In this document: one piece after another, positions 11,455-24,057 of the stretch
How positions within the stretch are numbered: position 1 is the first letter of the stretch
Layout: the number at the start of each line of letters is the position of its first letter
Source: Glomus cerebriforme
Taxonomy: Eukaryota; Glomeromycota; Glomeromycetes; Glomerales; Glomeraceae
Length of the DNA: 64,000 nucleotides
Direction: 5' to 3'
NCBI GenBank assembly: GCA_003550305.1
Contig: QKYT01000189.1
Span: 1-64,000, forward strand
The notes under the pieces: model-generated
Seen by the model: only the letters and a program-made list of their open reading frames with translations
Databases searched by the model: none
What the model was told of the DNA's origin: nothing
Made by a program: the position numbers and the translations under genes

Positions 11455-13475
11455 ATTGGTGTAATACATGTAATGCAAAACATTTTCAACAAAATTTCAA
11501 AAATTGGACTAGTGGTAATGATGATATTGACAAATTTATTCAACATACTCAGCTATCAGCAACTTCCCATTATAATGTATTAGAGTGGATACCTTATGAT
11601 AGNTTTTATNATNTTNAATATATTGCAAAAGGCGGGTTTGGCAAAGTGTATAGAGCAAAATGGATTGATGGAATTATATGTTATTGGATAATAAAAATAA
11701 AAATTGGAAACGACCATCTCCAAATATGGTTGTAGCTCTAAAAAGTTTAAATAATTCAAAAATATTACATTAAAATTTATTAATGAGGTATAAATTAAAT
11801 TATTATTTAATGAATTATTGAAGTATGATGTTTACTAATTTATTTTTTATAAAATGTACAATTTAGATTACTTCTCATCATAAAATTTCAGGTGGTTTTA
11901 TTATTAGACTTTATGGAATAACTCAAGAACCAGATATATAATGGTTTTACAATATGCAGAGAATGGAAGTTTACGAAATTATTTAGATAAAAATGTTAAT
12001 TTAAGTTGGTTTAGTAAAATTAGTAATTTATATTTTATTGCAGTGGGCTTAATATTATTCATTTAAATGAGTTAATTTATCGAGATTTACATATTGGCAA
12101 TATACTTCATAGTGGGAGTCATAGATTTTAGTAATACTTATATAACTGATATGGGATTATGCAAACCAGCAGATTATAATGCATTAGAAAATACAAAAAA
12201 AAGTGTTTATGNTGTTTTACCTTATATTGNNCCTGAAATTTTANGAGNNCAAAATTATACNAAAGNTNCTGATATTTATAGTTTTGGCATAATTATGTAT
12301 GAAACAATTTCTGGATTACCTCCATACCATGATGTAAGCCATGATGAAAATTTAGCATTAAAAATCTGCCAAGGACTTAGACCAACGTTTAATATTAAAG
12401 TACCCAATTGATTATACATTTAATTAAAAATTGTTTAGATGCAAATCCATTAAATCATCCATCAGCAAGTGAAGTTAAAGATATTTTATGCAAATGGAAT
12501 TATGAAGAAGATATAGAATTAGAAAAACAAATTAAAGAAGCAGATGAAACAAATAATAAATTACAAACTAATGTTCCTTCTACTAATTTATCATATGAAA
12601 CACATTCAGAAGCTATTTATGCAAGTAGATTACTTAATTTTAATAATCTTAAATCTTCCTGAACCAAAAAATTCAGATGATTATTATAATCAATATGATA
12701 ATATTATGAGCGCCAAATATTCAAGTAATTAAATTTTATTTTGTTTAAAAAATATTAAAAAAAAGTCTAATAAGTTTTATTTTATTTGATAGAATCTCAA
12801 CAAATTGATATTTCTCAATTGAAAATTAACGAAGATGGTAAATTTTTTTACTATGTTAAATTAAACTTTGTTTATGATGACAATTATTTTTAATTTATAA
12901 TTTTATTTTTTTTTTAGATCAAAATAATGAATTTTAAAGGAATTTATAAAATAAAATTATCAATTTTTTAATTTGTATTTTTTATTTGAATTTTTTTCAA
13001 AGTTATAATTTAAAATCTGCTTTTTATTATATCTTTCATATGAAACTCAGAAGTATAATTTAAAAATAAATTTTATTTTTTTTTTATAATTGTCATAAAT
13101 GGACTAGTAAAGTTTGATCAAACTTTTTTTTTATATTGAAGATCGTATTTTTGTTAGAATTTTCCCACTTTTTATTGTTTATTTTTAATGTCAAACAAAA
13201 ATATTTCCGAATTTATTAACTAAATTCAAATATTATAAAATATGACTCTTTAATAATATTCTTTTACAAGATATATTTTAAATATGGATATATCATGTGG
13301 CTGAATCAAATGAATTTATTATTTGAATATGATTTAGACCTAAAAATGTATTTACAGTACTACTCAATACTATTTATTATTCAAGTTTAATTGGATATTT
13401 TTATCAATATGGAATTGGATGTGAAATTGATGAAGTTAAGACGCTTGAAATATTTTCTAGTTTAATAAAATAAAT
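11455..13475 (+). pseudogene. Zinc-ribbon/TKL-type kinase with Sel1 tail, broken
   Basis: Order on the plus strand: end of the zinc ribbon (YWCNTCNAKHFQQNFKNW at 11455), linker LEWIPYDRF, Gly-rich loop AKGGFGKVYRAKW near 11,630, VALKSLNN near 11,735, an intron, then YGITQEP, AENGSLRNYLD, catalytic loop YRDLHIGNIL near 12,080, DMGLC in place of DFG, PEIL, DIYSFGIIMYE, SGLPPYHDVS and the C-lobe to about 12,400. A tail with AIYASRLLNF follows (12,600), and a Sel1-like repeat (YYSSLIGYFYQYGIGCEID) near 13,370-13,440. Stops and frame changes occur at several points, and unresolved bases cluster at 11,603-11,616 and 12,212-12,266. Such kinase-Sel1 fusions are abundant in Rhizophagus; this copy cannot make a full product. 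Confidence 0.85.
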
Positions 13476-13489
13476 AAAATAATTTTAAA

Positions 13490-14720
13490 ATAATAAAAAG
13501 TTTATTTTATTGTTTTTTTAAATACAGTAAATAAATGGTTTTTTCGCAATTATTAAATGTTCATTTGATTGCTTTAAAAATTAAAAATAAAACTTTTTAG
13601 TTTAATTAAATGACTCTAATCTTATTTTATTTTAACTAATCTAAATTAATTTTATTATTGTTTTATCTGATTCTATTAGCAATTTCCAATATTGTTTAAT
13701 ATGCTCTATTTGTATCATTTTGCTATANTTTTTCATTTTCTAATTTTTCTTATATTTCTTCATTAACCTTTTCTATTTTATTTATTTATTCATGTTTGTT
13801 TATTCTAATTTAGATCATTGTTTTTATTTGTAGCTTATCACATCATTGTTCCAAATTAGTTTTCNTATGTTTCAATTGACATTATAAAACTTGTTGANTT
13901 TAAATTATCCTNCCACTTTATTTCTTGGCTATACTGTTCCTTTTTTTATTGCATTCATTATTATCTCAATATTTATCACTTTTTCCACACTTCATAAATT
14001 CCCAATAGTCTTGATACTTTCTTATTTTCTATATTGTAATTTTCACTTTTCCTCAAATTGTTCTTTCCATTTTTTCTTTATGCATTTCTGTTTTTAGCTT
14101 TTCCTCATTCATTTTCATTGAAGTTTTTATCCTCGATGATTTCTTTATCAATTCTCTATTCGTCCATTTATTTAATTTTAGTAGTTGCTTTCTTGTTGTC
14201 ACACAGATTGTATATTTGTATTATCTTTAGATTCTTTTGTCTTTACCGTTTATATGACCACTGCACCTTCTATTTTTTCTGCTTTATGTATTTTGTTTCC
14301 CATTTTTTGTTAATAAACCTGTTTCTTTCTTTGATTTTTCCATCATTACATTCTAACAATTTTCACTTTTCAATTCCATAATATCCAATCATTTATCTTT
14401 AATTATCTTCTTTTTAAGAAAAGCAGATTTCAGGTTTTAGTGTTTTACGGCTATTCTTTGGTATTCCAACTGGTAACTTGCATTACTTTAGGCTTATTTG
14501 TATACTTAGAGTTATTGGATTTTGAAATAAGTAAAGAGAGTAAAGAGGGAATTCTAATCTAAACCAACCAGCCAGTTAGGAGATACTCGACTATCTGACT
14601 NGTTTTCCTTGCCTGATACGAGAAANATCTCTATATACAGTATAAGGAAGATAANAGGGAGTTTAAGGGGTAGTTTTTAAAAATATTTAAAGAAAAAATA
14701 ATGATATAATCAAAAATGCA
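13490..14720 (+). repeat. Dispersed repeat R, copy 1
   Basis: Similar over most of its length to 40,575-42,270 and 46,385-47,830, and in reverse to 16,010-17,490. Shared landmarks in order: aaataaatgg after a T-rich start, a long pyrimidine-rich stretch, gtgttttacggctattctt (14,440), gaattctaatctaaacc (14,550) and ccttgcctgatacga followed by tatatacagtataagg (about 14,610-14,650). The latter block is present once here but twice in the other copies. Open frames inside it are only T-rich low-complexity translations. Confidence 0.85.
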
Positions 14721-15564
14721 TATTAGAAAGTATAAAAAATAATTAGGAATATTGAAAAAAAGGTGGTATTTATATAATTAAAAATATCAATAATATATAA
14801 AATAAGTCAAAATTAATAATAAATTAAACATGATTACTCATTTTATCAAATTTCTTAATGTGTTAATCAATGATTTATTGCATAATGTTTTTTATTTGTT
14901 CATGTGTAAAATTTCGTAATAAGTATCCAAATGAGTCAAATCCATTACATATAACTAAATTTTATCATGTTCTTAAGATTTCTAAATTTAGTTTAAACCA
15001 ATTTGTTTTAGGGAAAAATTCATATTATATTATCATTACAAATATATTTTTTTAATTATTAATACTTTGTATTACAACAGATATACTGTAATTAAACTAA
15101 TATTAGTGACCTAATATTCAGATAAACATGAGCGGAAGAATAAAATAAATTAAATAGATTAAAAACATGAAATAAATAATTTAAAAATGGATAAATACAA
15201 TAGGTTAAAGATGAATAAATAGTAATTAAGTTGAAAATTGAAAGAAAAATAATAGGATAATAAACAAAATAAAAAATATTATTCATATGAATATGATCAA
15301 AATCATCCATACTGATAGTTTATAGCAGATAATCTTGACATCATCTTATCAAATTTGTAAATATCAAAATATTATTGTATTCTTGATTTTATAAAAAAAA
15401 TATGGATTGAGAACTTTAATTTTCGACCTTTGCAAATTTTAGCATGTCAACGTGTTACATTATATTTACCTGGGATATCATAAGCATTTTTTTGTTTCTG
15501 GAAGATTTTTATAATCTAAAAGTCTATTCTTGAGAATATGTAGTGAGAATCAGTAGATACTGTT
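14721..15564. other. AT-rich stretch, no gene seen
   Basis: No supported coding frame; composition over 80% A+T with many A and T runs. Confidence 0.5.
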
Positions 15565-15860
15565 GTTAAAATTAATTAATTTCATCTGCTACTTTAGCTT
15601 GTTTATAGATTATTGAATCTTCATAAAAATGATCATATGAATTTATTAATAATTTTCTTATTTCTTCTACATTAGAACAACGTTAAATTAGTTGAGCATC
15701 ATTTTGAGAAGGTTTTACATGTATTTGTCAGTATAATACAAAAACAATGAAAATCACGATAAATTAATCCTTTAATATGAATTTCTTTAAGACTATATGC
15801 AATAAATAATCAGTAAAATTTTCAATTTATCTTTCAAATTCTATAAATTAAAACTATTAT
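15565..15860 (-). pseudogene. Kinase remnant: catalytic loop joined to C-terminal tail
   Basis: On the minus strand 15,840-15,740 reads LFIAYSLKEIHIKGLIYRDF followed by His-Cys, the helix and catalytic loop of the kinase family in this window. Immediately after come about 30 unclear codons and then RKLLINSYDHFYEDSIIYKQ, which aligns with the tail coded at 27,235-27,330. The C-lobe between the two is missing, so this is an internally deleted relic. Confidence 0.6.
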
Positions 15861-16009
15861 TTAAGTATTGTCTTAATACTTTCTAAAAATATCCTAAATT
15901 TTGCATGATCGTTCTAATATCATTCTTTTCTTTCACAACCAATCTTTTCTAATTTTTAAATTTAAAAAGTGTTGAATTCAAATTTGCAACTAAAGCTGAG
16001 TTAGATCAG

Positions 16010-17490
16010 ATGCACATGGTAGTACATTCATTCATATGATTGACTTTTATAAAATATCATTAAATTCAAAATGATGTCACAATATTATATAATTGTGACT
16101 TGGATAATATTATCCTATATTATTTGATCGTAAAATAGTTATGTGAATACCTCATCTTAAATCCTTGCAAAAATTAAGAAATTACAATGTTTTTCATATG
16201 AAAAGTTACTCATGATTACAACTTTTCGTATCACTCATATTTTACTTGGTTAGCCAAATTAAGTAGTACATTGCATAATCAATAATAAAAATACATAATA
16301 AGTTATAATGACACATCCTTTGCAAATTTTACAAAATGTAAAAAAAAATATATATATATATAAATACCTACCATTTTAAAAAAAAAAAATTTTCTCTAAA
16401 TTTAAAAAAACTACATTCACTGAATTTTCCCTTTAAACTCTTTTCTCTTTATAATTTTATTCTCTCTATCTCTATAACCTCTTAAAAATAAACTACTCCT
16501 TTAAACTTCTTCTTTTATCTTTCCTTATACTGTATATAGAGGTCTTCCTCGTATCAGGCAAGGAAGGTCCAGCCAGGTATCTCCTATGAGCTGGTTTAAT
16601 TTCTTTTTAAATTCCTTTAAACTTCCTCTTCTCTTCCTTATACTGTATATAGAAGTCTTCTTCGTATCAGGCAAGGAAAGACCGGTCAGATAGTTGAATA
16701 TATCCTATCTGCGGTTTGGTTTAGATTAGAATTCCTTTTTCATTTCCCTATATTTATATTTATGAAGCAATCAATGTTGAAGACTAATGAGATCAGTGAT
16801 GGGAGATATCAAACAAAACAGCAAAAAGATAGAAGAAAAAAGAAGAAATACTACTTCAAGATGAAATAAGAAATATGTAATAACTTTAAGAAAGATAGCT
16901 GGGCGAAAAGTAACTTTCAGAAAATGAATGTCTCAAGTATTGAAAAAAGACGTAGTATTGCTGAGATAATCTGGTCTCAGAAATATTTTGATCCTTTACT
17001 ATTGGAAGTGAGAGAAGAAATATTCAAGATAATTAACCCATTTCAACATATTGAAACGTGAAAATTAAACCTAAAAAGATTGCAATAAAAAAAGATAATA
17101 AATAAATATGGGTAAAATAGAAGATGAGCTCAAGATGAAAGAAGATGTAGAGAAAGTTGGAATGAAAGAAAATGAGAGAAAAAAGACAAATAACGAAAAA
17201 AAATGTATGCTATCTGGCGAATGATTAAAAAGGGCAACAAGAAATATAACAAATTATTGGACTTTAATAGATTAATAAAAGAAACAGATCGCCAATAATG
17301 ACAGATAAAAAGAAATCAAAGAACATTTCAATAATGAAAACAAAGTCAAAGAAGGAACAAAATGAAAAGAACAAAACCACATATATACAAAGAAAGTATG
17401 ATAGTAAAGGTCTAAAGGATTATGAAGGAACACAAAAAGGAAATTCAGAAATGGGAAAAAAATTACAACAAACAAACAGAGAATATTAAA
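16010..17490 (-). repeat. Dispersed repeat R, copy 2 (inverted)
   Basis: The reverse complement of 16,010-16,780 matches the right half of copies 3 and 4. It includes gacacatcctttgcaaattt (16,312) and two tandem ~110-bp blocks that each contain ccttatactgtatatag and cgtatcaggcaagga (16,524 and 16,638). The sequence from 16,780 to 17,490 is purine-rich on the plus strand, as expected of the inverted pyrimidine-rich half, and holds a 63-codon Lys/Asn/Glu-rich frame at 17,298-17,489. That frame is the only piece that could be coding, on the strand opposite to copies 1, 3 and 4. Confidence 0.75.
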
Positions 17491-18747
17491 TAATTTAGTA
17501 ATTTTATTATTTATTTGATACCTTATTTACAATAATTATAAAATTTTTTTTTAATGGATAATTATCAAAACTTATTAATTATTTATGTATTTGATTAGTA
17601 TTTGATTATTTATTAGCAGTTAAGATTAAAAAATTGTTCAAATCATGTTTTTAAATAAATAAAAATCTTATTTTATATATATATATATTTTTTTTATAAA
17701 AATAACAACATTGAATAAATAATTTATACAAATATTTAATAATAAATTGTCTATTTACCAAACTCTCGTCAAAAAAAATTTTATTTGTTCAAAGTTTCCA
17801 ACAACAAACAAACCTTGGTTTAATTTTTTTTTTTGTTTATTAATTTCGCTTTTTTTCACTTAAGGCTGATTGATTTGGCAGGCAGAACAAGTGTATGTTG
17901 ATTCTTATTGATTGTTCAAATAATGATTTGGGGAAATTATGATTCTTTCCTTTTCCTGTTTTTTTTTAAAATCCGATTTTAGCAAGATTAGAACTTATTT
18001 ACCCCTTAAACATAAAAATATCTGTTTCGGTTATTTTTAAATAGACTTTCTGCAAATATTAGAAACTTCTGAGAATTTCTTTACGGAATCTTGTCGCCTA
18101 ATTAAGCAAGAACATTTATTTTATCCACAGATATTTATTATTACAAAATATCAATGATGAAAGTAAGTAAATATATTTATTATTATAAACAATTTATTAT
18201 ATTCTAACCTAAAGAATATATTCCCTAGGAAATTGAAATTTGATATTTAAATGAATTTTTCTATTTTTTTTTTATATTAATATTTTATTTTTTACGAGTT
18301 ATTATGATTAATTGGAATTTTTTTTATGAAATAGTAATTGATATTTTTAATTATTTAAAATAAAAAATAAATTCGTAGTTTAGTTATGGCGATAGTCACC
18401 GCACCAGCATCAAGGTGGAATTTCGGGTAGAATTAAGAATGGAATGAAACTTTGCCCAAAATTTCATTTTAATGCTGTATCAAAAATACTAGAAATTAAC
18501 GAAAAAGTGAAAATAGATGTGGATTTGTAAATTAATTTGTGGCTTAGTTTTTATGTAACACTGGTGATTTAATTCCAACGAGATATTATCTCTGAAATTG
18601 TATTTTTATATTACTAATGATTTCTACCAATTTTTCATGTACACGTTTCTAGAATATTCTTCTTTCCATGCATCCCGAGAATTAATGTCATCATGTCATA
18701 AGCATAAAACAATGGAAATTATAAATAAAAAATTTTAAACATGTGAA
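17491..18747. other. AT-rich stretch, no gene seen
   Basis: Nothing recognised on either strand apart from homopolymer and (TA)n tracts near 17,680. Confidence 0.5.
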
Positions 18748-19385
18748 CTTTATGATTTTATGGCTATGGTTTTGTACAGAAATTCGGCTTTGACATTATA
18801 TGTGGCTAAGGTTCCGTGCATTAAAATGTGAGTCATTTTGTATACTAAAAAATTTAAATATAAATACCAAAATTTTTTGTGCAAATTGTTTTTTTTCTTA
18901 TTCTTTTACTTTCAATATTGAACAATTCACAAATTATATAATTATTTTACATTTTCAATATGGAACATTAAATATCAAACTTATTTTATTAAAATTTTTT
19001 ATAACCTATGCTTTACTTTTTTAAAAAAAAAATGTGATTTTGTGGCTATGTTTTATATAATTCGGCTTTGACATTATATGTGGCTAAATTTCCTGTGCAT
19101 TAAAATGGAAGTCATTTTATTTACTAAAATTTGAATATATATAAATACTAAATTTTTTGTGTCAATTATTCAATATATTGAAAATTTTGAACATTTTTCT
19201 CCTTCAGAATTTAAATTGCTACAATCGATTCAATTCGATCTTTTAGCGCAATTCCTTTTCTTCCTTTTTTATTTTCAATATTAAACAATTCACAAATTAT
19301 ATAATTATTTTACATTTCCAGTATAGAACATTACTATGTCAACATACTTTTATTAATATTTTTTTATAATCTATGCTTTACTTTC
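18748..19385 (+). repeat. Tandem duplication, ~275-bp unit
   Basis: 18,748-19,020 and 19,030-19,385 are similar: both open with ttcggctttgacattatatg and share cattaaaatg, gtcattt, caattcacaaattatataat and ctatgctttact. The second unit carries an extra ~90 bp (about 19,160-19,250) missing from the first. No protein is encoded. Confidence 0.8.
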
Positions 19386-19835
19386 TTTTTCATCTGTTGA
19401 AAATGGAATGATATGTAATATATAGAAAATCCTTATACCTGTTGTTACCTCGAATTCAATAATGTTACTACAGATACAGTATTAACACTTAAGTATAAAC
19501 TGAATTTCAAATAATTCTCCAAATACTGCAATTTCTAAAATCCACATCAAAGAAATTATGAATGACTAAATATAATGTAATTTATTTGGATTATCTACAA
19601 ATCTAAGCTTATTAGGCGAAATATTCACAAATAAAATAGTTGAACATTTAGAATGTACCAACAAAAAAATTAATACAGTACTATTAATATACTATTAGAA
19701 GAAAAAGGAATTCAAATAGAAAAATTAATTCATTAATTGAAGATTCAATTCAAACTTATTAACAAATTTATTTATTATCTCATATAATAAATAAAGCAGT
19801 TGTAGAAGAATCAACAATAGTTAAATTATTTTTAT
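19386..19835. other. AT-rich stretch, no gene seen
   Basis: No supported feature. Confidence 0.45.
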
Positions 19836-19920
19836 AATGTAGCGGCCTCCTCCTCCACCACCTTTTCTAGACTTACCACTAATAGTAATAATAAAAAAGA
19901 AAGGAAGAATCCGCTACATT
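19836..19920. repeat. 85-bp element with 10-bp perfect terminal inverted repeats
   Basis: Left end aatgtagcgg (19,836-19,845), right end ccgctacatt (19,911-19,920), exact reverse complements. The inside is strand-asymmetric: pyrimidine-rich on the left (cctcctcctccaccacc) and purine-rich on the right (aaaaaagaaaggaagaa). It could be a very small MITE or a hairpin; no flanking duplication was clear. Confidence 0.5.
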
Positions 19921-20289
19921 TTCTAGAGATCAATACCCCACATCTTCTGGAGGTAATACCAGTAGCATCACCACAATCAATAGGGTATTATATTATATTA
20001 TAAAATAAAGAATTGATAACATGAAAGGTTTAAATTTATATAGTAAAAAAACTCAAACTAGCTACAGTATCTAAGCTGTTATCGCTATTGAAGTCACCAT
20101 AATCATTGCATCACACAAACAGTCAACATTATTAAAAAATCCCAGTTCTCAATGGCATTTTATTATCTGTAATGGGAAGGAGGATAAATTTTGTTTCTAT
20201 CTGTAAGTTTTTTGAAGAGATATATATTTTAGTTTTCTTCTTTTTATCTATATAATTATGAATAATGCTTTATTTTTATTTTTATTTTT

Positions 20290-20425
20290 TTTCTTTTAGA
20301 AAATGATATGTTATAAATCCCATTATTCAAAAGAGAAATCGCAGGCTTGATTTAATTTTTCTTTTAGAAAATGGTATGTCGTAAATCCCATTATTCAAAA
20401 GAGAAATCGCAGGCTTGATTTAAAG
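20290..20425 (+). repeat. Tandem duplication, 66-bp unit, two copies
   Basis: Two near-identical units, about 20,294-20,359 and 20,360-20,422, each containing cttttagaaaatg, cccattattcaaaagagaaa and cgcaggcttgattta. Only about three differences separate them, so the duplication is recent. Confidence 0.9.
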
Positions 20426-20799
20426 AAATAAAACGTCAAAGGGCACTGGAAAGATAAAAAATTTTGCAATCAATAATTTGAAAGAAATCAAAATAATTTC
20501 AAAGTGGTAAAACATAACTTTCTATATCATCCAGTTGCCTAAATAAGATTGAAGGGATTTAATATATATTTTAAATTATAATTTCTTTTACCTAAGAATA
20601 TTGAATATATTACAAGGGGAGGTCAATTGATAAATTAAAGAATAATGGATTAAAATGGGATGACACATTTGAGATACTACATCAAGACTAACAAAAATTT
20701 GTTTTATGTGCATAATTGGTATGGCAGAAAAAGCAATGAATCATATTTAGAAATTATCTAGTACTTCAGATCGATCCAAGTTAATTGACCTGACTCAAG

Positions 20800-21880
20800 T
20801 TTTAAGCATATCGCTAATGTCTACCCAATGCTTAAACCAAAACCTTGGCAATATGATCTAAACAATACACGTCCGATCACTCTTTTAGAAACTACAAGAA
20901 AGAAAAAATAATGGTCAAACATAATGTGGTTTATGATTTTGATATTGGCAGAATCTTTATAATTTTTATAACTTGTAAAAAATGCCTGCAAAAATATCAT
21001 TCATGTATCTAATCCACTTAGTTTTGCTTTGACCTGAATGACTCAAGAGTCAGATCTGAGTTTGCGTAGAATAAACCAATTTGCCATTAATCATTGAACT
21101 AGTCACAATAGCTAGAGATTATCTTGCAATTATTATACTATTTGTTTAATCATTACTCAGAGTATTAAATTTAAACATTATTAATAATTAATTTTAATTT
21201 TTAATAAAGCAACTAGTGTTCTGGTGGAATGAGTCTTTTCTGATGGATCTGATTTAATAACAACCAAGAGATGTAGTCTTAAAGCAAACATAATTTGTGC
21301 ATGCATGTGTTTAAAATCATGGTGGAAATAAAAATTCAAATTAACAAAATTTATACCAATTTAAGTTGTGTAGTTAAGAATTTTACGCCTGACAAAATAA
21401 TACAAGTCTCAGATTATGCAAATACTGATTTAGACTCTTTATAAAAAAAAGTTTTATGTTTTCAACTATGGTGGTTTTAATTTAAAAAAATAAATCAATG
21501 AAGGAAAACTATATGAAGCAAAAAAAGAAAATTGAAGAAATAGTACTGGTCTGATCCCGTGGCTCTAATTTATAAGATAAAATTAGTTGACTATCAACAT
21601 TGACTTCTCATTGCTATTTCGGCAAAGACAAGTGCCCTACCTTCAGCCATCGAGTAGCTACAACAGCCTTCGCAGACGACACCCAATGGATCGGACACTC
21701 CAAAGCTAATCTGCAACGCATCATAGACATTTCTAACAAATTTTTTGAGATTAATGACGTGCAGATTAACGGAAATAAATCTTCCCTTCTGGTCTTTAAT
21801 TCTGGCTAAATTTATAACTGCACTTTTATTCAAAAAGCAAAAAACCTCCCTAATATAACATTTACCCTAAGTAAATGATT
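20800..21880 (+). pseudogene. LINE-type reverse transcriptase relic 1
   Basis: 20,810-20,905 encodes PMLKPKPWQYDLNNTRPITL followed by LETTRK, the early reverse-transcriptase motif of LINE-like elements. 21,640-21,809 encodes TAFADDTQWIGHSKANLQRI followed by a conserved tail; FADD is the catalytic box (usually YADD/FADD). The two blocks are in correct order and orientation, but the 700 bp between them is degraded and frames are broken. Non-LTR retrotransposons of this kind are known from Rhizophagus. The FADD part is noticeably G+C-richer than its flanks. Confidence 0.8.
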
Positions 21881-22564
21881 AATACCATTAATAAAATATA
21901 TGAACTGTAGACGTTTTATCAATTTTTAAGACATTATAATATGATTTTAGATACAAAAATTTATTAGTATATATAATTATAAATTAAATTAATATTTTTT
22001 TAATTGGTTACAATTGGTAATAATAATAACTGAAAATAATAATTTTATAAAATTTATTTTAATTTTAAAATACATATGATTATTATTCAAAAACAAAATG
22101 AAAATAATAATAATTAATTTTAGATTTACTATTACTATTTATATTGAGAAAAGTGGGACAATTTTTGCAAGAAATTCAAAATGTCAAATAATTATCAAGT
22201 AATTTTTGAAGATTCCATGACATACTGTATCCCCAATCTCAGTAAAAATTTTATCTCCTTTTATTGGAAATGCAGTTGAGTTTAAGGAACAAGTACAAGT
22301 TCCCTTTTGATAACTAAGAGAAGTAAAGAAATAACCAGCTAAAACCTAATCAGCATTTATTATATTGGCCAAATTTCAGAAGGATTGGCTAAAACTCCTT
22401 TTAAAAATTAAGAATTAGAAGTGTACTGATCCTTTCTATCAAAAAGTTGTAACAAAAATATATTTACCTATATTCATATATTATTGGTTTAGTTTCTAAA
22501 TTTAAAATTTTGCATAGCATATTTGTTGAACACAAAATTTGTCAAATTATTATTTTAATTTTAT
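21881..22564. other. AT-rich stretch, no gene seen
   Basis: No supported coding signal. It may contain worn N-terminal sequence of the transposase fragment that follows. Confidence 0.4.
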
Positions 22565-22780
22565 AGAATATATCTAGCAAAATTTCTTTTACAATTGATA
22601 GCTGGACATCTTCAAATAACATATCATTTTTAGGTATCATTTTATTGGATAAACAAAAAAAAAAAGAAGACTGGATTTATAAAGTCCAAAATTATTTATT
22701 AAAATCCTCTTATGATTCATATCTTCTTTTCAGCATTTTCAGCATAATTAATTTAACAATATCATAAAAGATTGTTATCA
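22565..22780 (+). pseudogene. hAT transposase fragment
   Basis: A short plus-strand frame reads ISSKISFTIDSWTSSNNISF followed by LGIILLD. The block S-F-T-x-D-x-W-T-S with the following F-L-G-I is the first-aspartate region of hAT transposases. The frame closes within about 40 codons and the rest of the protein is not visible. It lies 0.5 kb left of hAT-type MITE copy C but is not part of it. Confidence 0.65.
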
Positions 22781-23251
22781 ACAGACTTCATATTACAAAT
22801 AACAGGGGAAAAAAACTACTTCTAACAGAAGAAGAAGTTAAAAGAGAAGCATTGAATACCTTCCAAAGGATCTTTAAAAAAAGACACACAAATTTAATAT
22901 CATATTAGATCTATAGAAAAAATATACAAATCTTTAGATGAGATTGATAGAAATATATATCAAGACATAACTATTACTCCAGAAATCTCAGAATGGGAAG
23001 AAATGATGCAAACGATAAAATTAGATTCTGCATTGAATATTTCAGGTATCAGTTATCATCTAATCAAAAAGGCTACTACAGATAGAGACATTTTGTTATC
23101 TCACAGAGGACTGCAATAGTTCCCACAAAATGGAAACTTTCACAATTATACCTCCTAAACCAAATGAAACTTACTGTCACTCACCCTATACTGTTGTTAG
23201 AGTACATGAGAAAATACACAGTTAAACACTAACTATCTGCTTATCCTGCAT

Positions 23252-24057
23252 TAGAGGCCTGCAACGGGCCGGGTCCGGGCTCAAANCCCGGCCCGGACCC
23301 GGCCCGGAATCCGGGTCCGGGCCGGCAGATATTATCCTAAATTCACCCGGGCCGGGTCCGGGCCGGCATATGATTTTCATAAAATTTCCGGGCCGGGTCC
23401 GGGTTCAAAATGTAACCCGGATTTTCATAATTCCTTAATTTTGGCCAAATTTGCCATTTAATTCTAGCCGAAATTAGACAGATAAAGATTAAACAAGTTA
23501 TAAAAAAAAGGTAGCTCAAACTAATTTTNNNNNNNNNNNNNNNNNNNNNNNNNNNNNNNNNNNNNNNNNNNNNNNNNNNNNNNNNNNNNNNNNNNNNNNN
23601 NNNNNNNNNNNNNNNNNNNNNNNNNNNNNNNNNNNNNNNNNNNNNNNNNNNNNNNNNNNNNNNNNNNNNNNNNNNNNNNNNNNNNNNNNNNNNNNNNNNN
23701 NNNNNNNNNNNNNNNNNNNNNNNNNNNNNNNNNNNNNNNNNNNNNNNNNNNNNNNNNNNNNNNTTATTAAAAACATTGCAAAAAAAAAAATGTTAAAAAT
23801 ATTTAAATATAAATAAATTCTTATTAAAAAAAAATTACAAGACAAATAAGTTATTTACCTAAAAACCACTATATTATATTTAAAAATTCCGGTCCGGGTC
23901 CGGTCCGGGCCGGGNTTTTAATATATTAATGCGGGCCGGGCCGGGCCGGCATTTTATGTATAAATTTAAGTCCGGGCCGGGCCGGGCTGGCATTTTATAT
24001 ATTATTTTAATTCCGGGCCGGGCCGGGTTATGAAAAAGGGCATAATGCAGGCCTCTA
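23252..24057 (-). mobile_element. hAT-type MITE, copy C (inverted relative to A and B)
   Basis: 806 bp including a 235-bp unresolved gap. The ends TAGAGGCCTGCA and TGCAGGCCTCTA are perfect inverted repeats. The exact 8-bp target duplication tcctgcat flanks it (23,244-23,251 and 24,058-24,065). The end that is on the right in copies A and B is here on the left. Both terminal arrays (GGGCCGGGTCCGGGC-like) are longer and less mutated than in A and B, which suggests a younger insertion. It sits inside LINE relic 2. Confidence 0.93.
23529..23763. other. Assembly gap (run of N)
   Basis: 235 unresolved bases inside MITE copy C, between two GC-rich arrays; the true length is unknown. Confidence 0.98.

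Noticed and set aside
13891..14381. Two overlapping Phe/Leu/Ser-rich frames that look like membrane proteins
   Set aside because: They are translations of the pyrimidine-rich half of repeat R; frames are not kept in the other copies (41-kb and 46-kb versions break differently).
17298..17489. Lys/Glu-rich frame in repeat R copy 2
   Set aside because: It could be the true coding strand of R, but it is short and not open in other copies; kept only as a remark under the repeat.
23516..23845. Open frame on the minus strand across the gap
   Set aside because: Most of it is unresolved bases.
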